DNA of 64,000 nucleotides from Shinella sp. XGS7 (GTDB lineage Bacteria > Pseudomonadota > Gammaproteobacteria > Burkholderiales > Burkholderiaceae_C): the NCBI RefSeq assembly GCF_020535565.1, contig NZ_CP084758.1:2741001-2805000 (forward strand), written 5' to 3'. A program made the translations under genes and the position numbers. Position 1 is the first letter of the stretch, and every line of letters starts with the position of its first letter. Below the pieces are notes generated by a model. The model was not told the origin of the DNA and made no database searches. It was given only the letters and a program-made list of their open reading frames with translations. Shown here piece by piece: positions 38,611 through 47,501 of the stretch.

Positions 38611-38659
38611 GATAGTCCCTCAGCAGGCGGGGTGACCGTCATCAAACTAAAGGGACTCT

Positions 38660-39583
38660 ATGGAGATCTTTTTCCAGCAAATCATCAACGGCCTCGTGCT
38701 CGGGAGCATGTATGCCTTGGTGGCCTTGGGGTACACGATGGTGTACGGCATCATCAACCTGATCAATTTCGCGCATGGCGAGATCCTGATGGTCGGGGCC
38801 TTGGTGGGATGGACGGTGGTGACGGCGCTGGAGGGCGTGGGGCTGCCGGGCTGGGCCCTGCTGCTGATCGCGCTGGCCTGTGCCATCGTGGTCTGCACGG
38901 TGCTGAACTTCACGGTGGAAAAGGTGGCCTACCGGCCGCTGCGCAATGCGCCGCGACTGGCCCCGCTGATCACGGCCATGGGCATGAGCCTGCTGCTGCA
39001 GACCCTGGCCATGATCGTCTGGAAGCCCAATCCCAAGCCCTTCCCGCTGCTGCTGCCCACCACGCCCATCGACCTGGGCGGCCCGGTGATCACGGTGACG
39101 CAGTGCCTGATCCTGGGCGTGACGGTGATGGTGCTGGCCGGCCTGATCTATCTGGTGAACTACACCAAGCTGGGCCGCGCAATGCGGGCCACCGCCGAAA
39201 ACCCGCGTGTGGCGGGTCTGATGGGCGTGAAGCCGGACTTCGTGATCTCGGCCACCTTCGTGATCGGTGCGGCCCTGGCCGCGGTGGCCGGCATCATGTG
39301 GGCGGCCAACTACGGCACGGTGCAGCACTCCATGGGCTTCCTGCCGGGCCTGAAGGCCTTCACGGCGGCGGTGCTGGGCGGCATCGGCAATCTGGCCGGC
39401 GCCATGGTGGGCGGCATCCTGCTGGGCCTGATCGAGGCCATCGGCGCGGGCTATCTGGGTGAGCTGACCGGCGGCGTGCTGGGCAGCCACTACGCCGACA
39501 TCTTCGCCTTCATCGCGCTGATCCTGGTGCTGACCCTGCGTCCCTCGGGCTTGCTGGGCGAGCGCGTGGCCGACCGCGCCTGA
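38660..39583 (+). CDS. livH: Branched-chain amino-acid ABC permease LivH
   Basis: 307-residue inner-membrane permease with about eight membrane segments. QQIINGLVLGSMYALVALGYTMVYGIINLINFAHGE opens it, a diagnostic LivH segment, and the cytoplasmic coupling loop is GRAMRATAENPRVAGLMGV. AAGGGA precedes the ATG. First gene of livHMGF-K; members of the family take up Leu/Ile/Val or, in Burkholderiales, also other amides and aromatics. The sigma-54 promoter lies 50 bases upstream. Confidence 0.93.
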   Translation: MEIFFQQIINGLVLGSMYALVALGYTMVYGIINLINFAHGEILMVGALVGWTVVTALEGVGLPGWALLLIALACAIVVCTVLNFTVEKVAYRPLRNAPRLAPLITAMGMSLLLQTLAMIVWKPNPKPFPLLLPTTPIDLGGPVITVTQCLILGVTVMVLAGLIYLVNYTKLGRAMRATAENPRVAGLMGVKPDFVISATFVIGAALAAVAGIMWAANYGTVQHSMGFLPGLKAFTAAVLGGIGNLAGAMVGGILLGLIEAIGAGYLGELTGGVLGSHYADIFAFIALILVLTLRPSGLLGERVADRA

Positions 39584-39589
39584 TATGAA

Positions 39590-39626
39590 CCACCCCCTGC
39601 GCGCTGCGCGCGCCCCCTCGAGGGGG
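39590..39626 (+). repeat. Dispersed intergenic repeat, copy 2
   Basis: Begins CCACCCCCTGCGCGCTGCGC and ends in CCCCCTCGAGGGGG, a short inverted repeat; matches the minus strand of 26473-26508 with a few differences. It lies six bases after the livH stop codon. It is followed by a CCGGC-AAA-GCCGG hairpin (about 39640-39652). Together they may reduce transcription between livH and livM. Confidence 0.65.
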
Positions 39627-39711
39627 CAACACCAGCAGCCCGGCAAAGCCGGCGCTGCGGTGTTCGCTGGGGAATGCAAATGGCCGCAAGGCCATCGCTG
39701 AGGAGTTATCC

Positions 39712-40794
<1,083 letters not shown>

Positions 40795-40825
40795 ACCCGG
40801 CAAGGTCACAGGAGAACACAACACC

Positions 40826-41620
40826 ATGAGCAGCAATAGCAATAGCGCCGCGACCGTGCTGAGCGTCAAGGGCGTGTCCAAGCGCTTCGGCGGCCTGCAA
40901 GCCCTCTCGGACGTGGGCATCGAGATCAAGGCCGGCCAGGTCTACGGCCTGATCGGCCCCAACGGCGCGGGCAAGACCACCTTCTTTAACGTCATCACCG
41001 GTCTCTACACCCCGGATGGCGGCAGCTTCGAGCTGGGCGGTGAGCCCTACACCCCGCAGGCCGTGCACCAGGTGGCCAAGGCCGGTATCGCCCGCACCTT
41101 CCAGAACATCCGGCTCTTCGCCGAGATGACGGCGCTGGAGAACGTGATGGTGGGCCGCCATGTGCGCACCCAATCGGGTCTGCTGGGCGCCATCTTCCGC
41201 AGCCCCGGCTTCAAGCAGGAAGAGGCCGAGATCGCGCAAAGAGCCCAGGAGCTGCTGGACTATGTGGGCATCGGCAAGTACGCCGAGTACAAGGCCCGCA
41301 CCCTGAGCTATGGCGACCAGCGCCGCCTGGAGATCGCGCGCGCCCTGGCCACCGACCCCAAGCTGATCGCGCTGGACGAGCCGGCCGCGGGCATGAACGC
41401 CACCGAGAAGGTGGTGCTGCGCGAGCTGATCGACCGCATCCGCAAGGACGGCCGCACCATCCTCTTGATCGAACACGATGTGAAGCTGGTGATGGGCCTG
41501 TGCGACCGGGTCACGGTGCTGGACTACGGCAAGCAGATCGCTGAGGGCACGCCCGCCCAGGTGCAGAGCAATGCCAAGGTGATCGAGGCCTACCTCGGCG
41601 CCGGCCAGGCCGCCCACTGA
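40826..41620 (+). CDS. livG: Branched-chain amino-acid ABC ATPase LivG
   Basis: 264 residues. Walker A GPNGAGKTT (near 47), the GIARTFQNIRLF Q-loop region, signature LSYGDQRRLEIARAL (near 164), Walker B LIALDEPAAGMN and the switch His in LIEHDVKLVM. The LSYGDQRRLEI form is typical of LivG. Thirty-one bases separate it from livM; livF follows after 16 bases. Confidence 0.93.
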   Translation: MSSNSNSAATVLSVKGVSKRFGGLQALSDVGIEIKAGQVYGLIGPNGAGKTTFFNVITGLYTPDGGSFELGGEPYTPQAVHQVAKAGIARTFQNIRLFAEMTALENVMVGRHVRTQSGLLGAIFRSPGFKQEEAEIAQRAQELLDYVGIGKYAEYKARTLSYGDQRRLEIARALATDPKLIALDEPAAGMNATEKVVLRELIDRIRKDGRTILLIEHDVKLVMGLCDRVTVLDYGKQIAEGTPAQVQSNAKVIEAYLGAGQAAH

Positions 41621-41636
41621 ACAGGAAGACATAGCA

Positions 41637-42362
<726 letters not shown>

Positions 42363-42503
42363 GAGCCGAAGCCCCCAAGTTTTCGAGAGAGAGAGCGAGC
42401 GGGAATTCCGCCGGCTCGATGAGGGACGAACCCCGCGCGTCCACTCCGCCTTGATGCGGCTCGTCGTTTTGGCACCTACACAAACTGTATCGAGCGACTT
42501 TCC

Positions 42504-43649
42504 ATGATGAAACCTGCTTTGAAGACGAGCGTTTCCCTGCTGCTGCTGGCCCTGGGCAGTGGGGCGATGGCGCAGGAACTGGTGGTGAAGATCGGCCATG
42601 TGGGCCCGACCAGCGGTGCGATCGCCCACCTGGGCAAGGACAATGAGCTGGGCGCCCGTCTGGCCATCGAGGAGCTGAACGCCAAGGGCGTGAGCATCGG
42701 TGGCAAGAAGGCCAAGTTCGAGCTGCTGGCCGAAGACGATGCCGGCGATCCGAAGCAGGGCACGGCCGCCGCTCAGAAGCTGGCCGACGCCAAGGTCAAC
42801 GGCGTGGTGGGCCACCTGAACTCCGGCACCTCGATCCCGGCCTCCAAGGTCTACAGCGACGCCGGCATTCCCCAGATCAGCCCCTCGGCCACCAACCCCA
42901 AATTCACCCGCAACGGCTACAAGACCACCTTCCGCGTGGTGGCCGATGACGTGCACCTGGGTGGCACCCTGGGCAAGTACGCCGTCAGCACCCTCAAGGG
43001 CAAGAGCATCGCCGTGATCGACGATCGCACCGCCTACGGTCAGGGCGTGGCCGACGAGTTCGAGAAGGGCGTCAAGGCCTCCGGCGGCAAGGTCGTCGGC
43101 CGCGAGTTCACCAATGACAAGGCCACGGACTTCACCGCCATCCTGACCTCCCTGAAGGCCAAGAAGCCCGATGTGGTCTTCTTTGGCGGCATGGACGCGG
43201 TGGCCGGCCCCATGCTGCGCCAGATGAAGCAGCTGGGCATCGAAGCCAAGTTCATGGGCGGCGACGGCATCTGCACCGGCGAGCTGCCCAAGCTCTCCGC
43301 CGGCACCATGGGCGACAACCAGGTGGTCTGCGCCGAGGCCGGTGGCGTCGAGGGTGAGTCCAAGAAGTCGCTGGAAGAGTTCAAGACCAAGTTCAAGGCC
43401 AAGTACAAGGTGGACGTGCAGATCTACGCTCCCTATGTGTACGACGCCGTGAACGTGCTGGTGGCCGCCATGGTCAAGGCCGGTTCCGCCGAGCCGGCCA
43501 AATACCTGCCGGTGCTGGCCAAGACCGAGGGCTACAAGGGTGTGACCGGCACCATCGCCTTCGACAACAAGGGCGACATCAAGAACGGCGCCCTGACCCT
43601 GTTCACCTACAAGGGCGGCAACCGCGAACAACTGGCCGTGGTGCGCTGA
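42504..43649 (+). CDS. livK: Branched-chain amino-acid-binding protein (LivK-like)
   Basis: 381-residue periplasmic protein (peripla_BP_6). Signal peptide ending in AMA, then VVKIGHVGPTSGAIAHLGKDNELGARLAIEELNAKG, VVGHLNSGTSIPAS, YGQGVADEFEKGVK and FMGGDGICTG. It follows livF after 141 bases, which may hold its own promoter so that this subunit is made in excess. A strong terminator follows. Ligand preference is not evident. Confidence 0.92.
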   Translation: MMKPALKTSVSLLLLALGSGAMAQELVVKIGHVGPTSGAIAHLGKDNELGARLAIEELNAKGVSIGGKKAKFELLAEDDAGDPKQGTAAAQKLADAKVNGVVGHLNSGTSIPASKVYSDAGIPQISPSATNPKFTRNGYKTTFRVVADDVHLGGTLGKYAVSTLKGKSIAVIDDRTAYGQGVADEFEKGVKASGGKVVGREFTNDKATDFTAILTSLKAKKPDVVFFGGMDAVAGPMLRQMKQLGIEAKFMGGDGICTGELPKLSAGTMGDNQVVCAEAGGVEGESKKSLEEFKTKFKAKYKVDVQIYAPYVYDAVNVLVAAMVKAGSAEPAKYLPVLAKTEGYKGVTGTIAFDNKGDIKNGALTLFTYKGGNREQLAVVR

Positions 43650-43679
43650 GCCCCAACCCGTTTCGCTGATGTGAAGGAA

Positions 43680-43703
43680 GGCGGCCTGCGGGCCGCCTTT
43701 TTT
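43680..43703 (+). terminator. Terminator of the liv operon
   Basis: Stem GGCGGCC (43680-43686) / GGCCGCC (43691-43697) with a four-base loop and a run of T. It lies 30 bases behind the livK stop codon. Confidence 0.88.
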
Positions 43704-43842
43704 CTGGCCCGCCGACGCCTGGCGTGGGCGGGAAGCGGCGCTTTCGCACAGGCGCGCTGGCGCCGGGGAAAACCCCTCCGGAATGCAGGGGCACGGCTTC
43801 TAGAATCGAAGCCAGTTTTCAGCCGAGTTCGAAGGAGTTTCC

Positions 43843-44436
43843 ATGGCCACTGCCCGCAGCGGCAAGTCCAGCAGCAGCAAGGCCGCGGAGGCCGGCGCCG
43901 AGCCTTCCGGCGTGCGCGTGCTCAAGAAATACCCCAACCGCCGCCTCTACGACACCAAGACCAGCAGCTACATCACCCTGGCCGATGTGAAGACCATGGT
44001 GCTGGAGGCGCAGGACTTCGAGGTGCGCGATGCCAAGAGCGGCGAGGACCTGACCCGCTCCATCCTGCTGCAGATCATCCTGGAGGAGGAGACGGGCGGC
44101 GTGCCCATGTTCTCCACCGCGGCGCTCTCGCAGATCATCCGCTTCTATGGCCATGCCATGCAGGGCGTGATGGGCGCCTACCTCGAGAAGAATATGCAGG
44201 CCTTCACCGATCTGCAGAGCCAGTTTGCCGAGCAGAGCAAGGGTCTGGCCTTCAGCCCCGAGGCCTGGACCCAGTTCATGACCGGCCAGGCGCCCGTCAT
44301 GCAGAACCTGATGGGTGGCTATATGGAGCAGAGCAAGCAGCTGTTCGAGCAGATGCAGGAGCAGATGAAGACGGCCGGCGCCCTGTTCCCCGGCATGCCG
44401 GGCATGCCCGGCTTCCCGCCGGCCAAGAAGCCCTGA
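43843..44436 (+). CDS. phaR: Polyhydroxyalkanoate synthesis repressor PhaR
   Basis: 197 residues. The N-terminal DNA-binding domain is VRVLKKYPNRRLYDTKTSSYITLADVKTMV (residues 24-53), and the PHB-binding accumulation-regulator domain (DLTRSILLQIILEEET...FSTAALSQIIRFYGHAMQ) follows; the Gln/Met-rich tail ends in GMPGMPGFPPAKKP. PhaR binds PHB granules and represses phasin genes. GAAGGAG precedes the ATG at 43843. In Burkholderiales phaR is commonly next to rimO, as here. Confidence 0.94.
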   Translation: MATARSGKSSSSKAAEAGAEPSGVRVLKKYPNRRLYDTKTSSYITLADVKTMVLEAQDFEVRDAKSGEDLTRSILLQIILEEETGGVPMFSTAALSQIIRFYGHAMQGVMGAYLEKNMQAFTDLQSQFAEQSKGLAFSPEAWTQFMTGQAPVMQNLMGGYMEQSKQLFEQMQEQMKTAGALFPGMPGMPGFPPAKKP

Positions 44437-44470
44437 GCCCGCGGCCACCGCGCCGCGCTGACCCAGCCAA

Positions 44471-44492
44471 GCCCTCTTCGGAGGGCTTTTTT
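44471..44492 (+). terminator. Terminator of phaR
   Basis: Stem GCCCTC / GAGGGC closed by a stable TTCG tetraloop and followed by six T. Confidence 0.92.
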
Positions 44493-44583
44493 CACGCTGC
44501 CGCTGCGCTGCATTAAAGCCGCGCCATGGTCCGGTCGCCCTTGCCGTAGATGCACAGGCGCCCTGAGGCGCAGGAAGACTGAG

Positions 44584-45279
44584 ATGGCAGAGATCACATA
44601 CGAGCAGGTGGCGGCGGCCGCCCATGAGCTGCAGGACGATGGCGTGCTCCCGAGCGTGGGTGCCTTGCGCGCGCGGCTGGGGGCGGTCTCGGCCCAGGCC
44701 CTGCACCAGCACCTGGGCCGCTGGCGCGCCGCCCAGCGGCCGCCCGAGGCCGCGCCCGACACCGCCTTGCCCCCGGCCCTGGCCTCCGCCCTGGAGGCCT
44801 GGGTGCAGGCTCGCGTGGAAGCCGTGGCCCAGGGCCTGCGCAGCGGGCTGGCCGATGCCGAGGCCGATCTGGCCTCCCTGCTGGCCCTGCAGGAAGAGGG
44901 CGACGCCGAGCGGCTCTCGCAGGCCGAGCGTCTGGCCGCCCAGGCCGAGGAGCGCGAGCGTGCTCAGGCCCTGCTGGCCGAGCGCGAGGCCGCCATCGAG
45001 CGCCTGACCATGGAGCTGCGCCACGCCCGCGACATCGCCTCCGAGGCCCTGGTGGGCAAGGCCAAGGACCAGCTCGCCATCCAGGGCAAGGACGCCCAGA
45101 TCGCCGAGCTGCGCCGCCAGCTGGAGAACCAGCTGGCCGGCGCGGCCAGCGAGTCCGACGCTCGCCTGGCCGCCGAGATGGAGCTGGTGGGGGCCACCAC
45201 CGCGCGTGACAACCTGGCGGCCGAGGTGGCCAGCCTGCGCGCCCAGCTGGACGCGCTGCGCGCCGGCAGCCCGGTCTGA
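44584..45279 (+). CDS. KfrA-like coiled-coil DNA-binding protein
   Basis: 231 residues. The N-terminal region (ITYEQVAAAAHELQDDGVLPSVGALRARLGAVSAQALHQHLGRWR) resembles the KfrA N-terminal DNA-binding domain of IncP plasmids, and the rest (about 65-225) is a long Ala/Glu/Leu coiled coil. KfrA helps plasmid segregation; chromosomal relatives have no settled role. It lies between phaR and rimO, alone on its transcript by position. Confidence 0.78.
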   Translation: MAEITYEQVAAAAHELQDDGVLPSVGALRARLGAVSAQALHQHLGRWRAAQRPPEAAPDTALPPALASALEAWVQARVEAVAQGLRSGLADAEADLASLLALQEEGDAERLSQAERLAAQAEERERAQALLAEREAAIERLTMELRHARDIASEALVGKAKDQLAIQGKDAQIAELRRQLENQLAGAASESDARLAAEMELVGATTARDNLAAEVASLRAQLDALRAGSPV

Positions 45280-45370
45280 GTTCGCGCTGCCGCCAGGGCC
45301 TGCGCCAGTGCGAGGCCCTGGCTTACAATACCGGCCCAGCTCTTCAGCCAGGCCTGCCGGCGGAACTCAA

Positions 45371-45451
45371 ATGGAATCAACGACTTACGACACCGCCGCC
45401 GGCGCCAAGCCCGCTCCCAAGATCGGCTTTGTGAGCCTGGGCTGCGCGTGA
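45371..45451 (+). pseudogene. rimO: rimO, 5' fragment cut by the prophage junction
   Basis: Only 26 codons remain before an in-frame TGA. The peptide ends KPAPKIGFVSLGCA; the family reads PKIGFVSLGCPKA at this point, so the match stops right after the first cysteine of the N-terminal Fe-S site. RimO is the radical-SAM enzyme that methylthiolates ribosomal protein S12. A TACAAT box at 45324-45329 may be its promoter -10. The rest of the gene is not in the window; phage-type genes follow immediately. Unless the other phage end restores a start, this copy is inactive. Confidence 0.88.
45430..45451 (+). other. attL region of the prophage inside rimO
   Basis: The sequence is rimO-like up to the TGC codon at about 45445 and departs from the family in the next codon. 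The crossover core must lie in or just before this position, within the conserved VSLGC codons. No second copy of the core is present in the window, as expected if attR lies beyond the right edge. Confidence 0.7.
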
Positions 45452-45483
45452 GCCACAGCATATAACCCGCTCCCGTGCATAGA

Positions 45484-45508
45484 AAAGCCCGCTGTTGCGG
45501 GCTTTTTC
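45484..45508. terminator. Terminator at the phage left end
   Basis: Stem AAAGCCCGC (45484-45492) / GCGGGCTTT (45497-45505), T-rich on both strands. It lies 33 bases inside the junction and can stop transcripts entering from the rimO promoter. Confidence 0.85.
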
Positions 45509-45547
45509 GTATGTGTCGGCAGGGGATGGGAAATCAGGGATGCTCAG

Positions 45548-45568
45548 ATTTTGTACGTGTTACAAAAT
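45548..45568. promoter_or_regulatory. Perfect 8-bp inverted repeat near attL
   Basis: ATTTTGTA-CGTGT-TACAAAAT, in an AT-rich island about 100 bases from the junction and 80 bases before the first phage gene. It could be an operator of that gene or a recombination-protein site; the sequence alone does not decide. Confidence 0.45.
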
Positions 45569-45648
45569 AATCATTGCATCCTGATTTATTCCGTAATACA
45601 TTTATCTCCATGGACAGCGCGGTGCTGGCCAGCAACAGGGAGATACAG

Positions 45649-45918
45649 ATGAGCAACTGGCGTGAAGTGTTGGAGAGCAAGGCGAACCAAGTTACCCATA
45701 ACGAGGCGTTCGTCCTGCTGACCGCAATCGCAAAGGCGAACCCCGAGCACGCCGCCGCGGTGCGCGATGTGATGGAACTGATGACGACCGAGCGCCGCTT
45801 GGCTCGTGAGCTCGAAAAGATCGCGCTGAACCCCACCCGCGAGACGAACGAGCACAACGCCCGCATCTACAGCCAGCAGTTGGAGGCTGTTGATCCGCAG
45901 CCTGATGGCGACTACTGA
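45649..45918 (+). CDS. Small phage protein of unknown function
   Basis: 89 residues, highly charged and helical (MSNWREVLESKANQVTHNEA start, then LMTTERRLARELEKIAL). No known family recognised. The ATG at 45649 has AGGGAG at the right distance; an open frame 25 codons longer lacks one. It overlaps the next gene by one base (TGATG). It is the phage gene nearest attL on this strand and may be expressed in the lysogen. Confidence 0.65.
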   Translation: MSNWREVLESKANQVTHNEAFVLLTAIAKANPEHAAAVRDVMELMTTERRLARELEKIALNPTRETNEHNARIYSQQLEAVDPQPDGDY

Positions 45919-46112
45919 TGAACGCCCCGGAGCAACCCAAGCGCCGGGGCCGCCCGCCCGGAACTGGTGGCCCGCGCCTCGCGCCAGAAGATGCGACCAA
46001 GCCCCGCAGCGTACGCCTGACGGACGCGCGCTGGGAGAAGCTGAAGCGCCTGGGCAGCGACTGGCTGGCACACAAAATCGACCAGGCCCAAGAGCCAGCA
46101 AAGACGCCCTGA
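45918..46112 (+). CDS. Small basic phage protein
   Basis: 64 residues. An AT-hook-like KRRGRPPGTGGPR at residues 8-20 is followed by RSVRLTDARWEKLKRLGSDWLAHKID, which looks like a short ribbon-helix-helix-type or helical DNA-binding segment. Such proteins are frequent in Burkholderiales prophages and of unknown role. Translation is coupled to the upstream gene. The stop codon sits in the loop of the terminator that follows. Confidence 0.62.
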   Translation: MNAPEQPKRRGRPPGTGGPRLAPEDATKPRSVRLTDARWEKLKRLGSDWLAHKIDQAQEPAKTP

Positions 46113-46124
46113 TGGGCGTTTTTT
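46104..46124 (+). terminator. Terminator overlapping a stop codon
   Basis: Stem ACGCCC (46104-46109) / GGGCGT (46114-46119) and six T. The TGA of the gene ending at 46112 forms most of the loop. Confidence 0.85.
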
Positions 46125-46169
46125 GTTGGGCTGCTGCTTTCATGGGCTCGCGGAGGGGATGGAAAGTCG

Positions 46170-46421
46170 TCATTGCTTGGCGTCGATGGGCCGGCTCAGC
46201 ACCCGCAGGAAGCCCTTTCCCTGCAGCGTTTGCCGGTAGCTGTTGACGGCCACGGCCTCGGCCTCGCGGGCCACCTGGTCACCGGCGGCGATCACATGGC
46301 CGTCGTCGGTCACGATGGCCAGCCTGGCGCGCTTGCCGTCCACCGTCACCGTGAGGCCCTCATGCGATACCGCGCTGATCACGACGCCCTCGATGGCGCC
46401 AACGGGTTGAGTGCCGATCAT
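46170..46421 (-). CDS. Hypothetical phage protein
   Basis: 83 residues with a beta-rich pattern (VGAIEGVVISAVSHEGLTVTVDGKRARLAIVTDDG) suggesting a small barrel or SH3-like fold, then a helical tail. No family recognised. It is the last gene of the leftward operon and overlaps the gene before it by 4 bases. Confidence 0.6.
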   Translation of the reverse strand: MIGTQPVGAIEGVVISAVSHEGLTVTVDGKRARLAIVTDDGHVIAAGDQVAREAEAVAVNSYRQTLQGKGFLRVLSRPIDAKQ

Positions 46422-47131
46422 GAGTGGGCTCCTTGCGCTTGCTGCTGCTCAGCCTGTGGCGCGGCCGGCGCTGCGGCCACCCACGCCGCCCACGCCGCGC
46501 TCTGCGTGGCGCTGGGCATGTGCTCGGCCCACCAGAACTCGAAGTCGGGCCCGGCGGTCGAGATCCGGGAGACGTAGGCCTCATCGTCCAGCGGCTGCGG
46601 CGCCGAGGCCTCGCCCAGGTCGCCCCAGTGAACCTGCTCACCACGTAGGGCCATGCGGGCAATGCTGCCGTCCTCCAGCATGGTGGTGTCGCCCTCGCGG
46701 TGGCTGCAAAGCCAGTTGGCAGGCTCGCCGCTCACCTGGTCCATCTCCTGGTGCTCCTTGTCGATGACCAGGTGCTTGCGGCGGGCATAGAAGCGCAGGG
46801 CCTGCAGCAGCGTGGCCTGCGCGGGCGCCTGGGCCCGGCTCACGCTCAGCACTCCGCGCTGGCGCTCCTCGATGCGCAGCAGCTGGCCCACGGCGGCCTT
46901 GAAGCCGAACTCGCGGAACAGCTCGCCGCTGTACTGGATGCCGCCGATGTGCACCAGGTCGCGCTCGCGGTCAACGCGGAAGCACAGCGGGCTGGCCAGC
47001 AGCTCGTGCAGTCGGCGGATATCGCCATCGCTGGGCGTGCCGTCCAGGGATACCAGCAGGGCCCAGGGCGCGTCAGCCACGCGCGAGACGCCCACGATGC
47101 GCAGATCTCGGATGAAGGGGCCCGTGCTCAT
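46418..47131 (-). CDS. Hypothetical phage protein
   Basis: 237 residues without membrane segments or known motifs. The N-terminal half is mixed alpha/beta (RDLRIVGVSRVADAPWALLVSLDGTPSDGDIRRLHELL), the C-terminal end is Ala/Gln-rich. Its ATG overlaps by 4 bases the stop codon of the H-NS-like reading frame upstream, which supports that frame as the true end of the ParB-like gene. Function unknown. Confidence 0.6.
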   Translation of the reverse strand: MSTGPFIRDLRIVGVSRVADAPWALLVSLDGTPSDGDIRRLHELLASPLCFRVDRERDLVHIGGIQYSGELFREFGFKAAVGQLLRIEERQRGVLSVSRAQAPAQATLLQALRFYARRKHLVIDKEHQEMDQVSGEPANWLCSHREGDTTMLEDGSIARMALRGEQVHWGDLGEASAPQPLDDEAYVSRISTAGPDFEFWWAEHMPSATQSAAWAAWVAAAPAAPQAEQQQAQGAHS

Positions 47132-47501
47132 GCCACAGCCTCCTCGCCAGCCTCAGCCGCCGCAGGGGCACCGCCGGCGGCCGCGAGGCCGCCGGCTTCC
47201 ACCTTCACTTTTTCGCCGGCAGAGCCGGCGGGCTGCTTGGCCTTCTTCGCCTCTTTCGGCCGCGGGAACGGCCAGGCCGGCAGGGTCTTCTCTTCGCCGC
47301 CCTCCACCTGCGCTTGCGCAGCAGGGGATGGGGTAGGGGCGGTGGTGTCGAAGTCCTCCAGGCGCGCGCCTTCCCGTATGGCCTTCTTCAGCCAGGCGGG
47401 TTGCAGGCCTCGGCCGGACCAGGTTTCGCCGGTCGCGGCGTTGACATAGCGAGCCGCAGGCTTGCCCGCCTTCTTCCCCTGCGCTTGCGCAGCAGAATCA
47501 A
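47128..47501 (-). pseudogene. H-NS-like C-terminal domain of the ParB protein, out of frame
   Basis: In the frame one base off from the ParB-like gene, codons from about 47500 down to 47128 read AQAQGKKAGKPAARYVNAATGETWSGRG then LQPAWLKKAIREGARLEDF, a clear H-NS family DNA-binding motif (the TWSGRGxxPAWL signature of Burkholderiales H-NS). A Pro/Lys/Ala-rich tail follows to a TGA that overlaps the next gene by 4 bases. No start codon or ribosome site precedes it, so it is the displaced end of the ParB-like gene. Confidence 0.75.

Larger units (their letters stand above)
38350..38659 (+). other. Divergent control region between kinase and liv operon
   Basis: 310 bases without a gene. It holds two CGG-N4-CCG palindromes and a sigma-54 promoter facing livH, listed separately. 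A CGGG-TTTTTA-CCCCG inverted repeat at about 38412-38425 is also present. No sigma-70 promoter was assigned for the minus-strand kinase gene. Confidence 0.6.
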
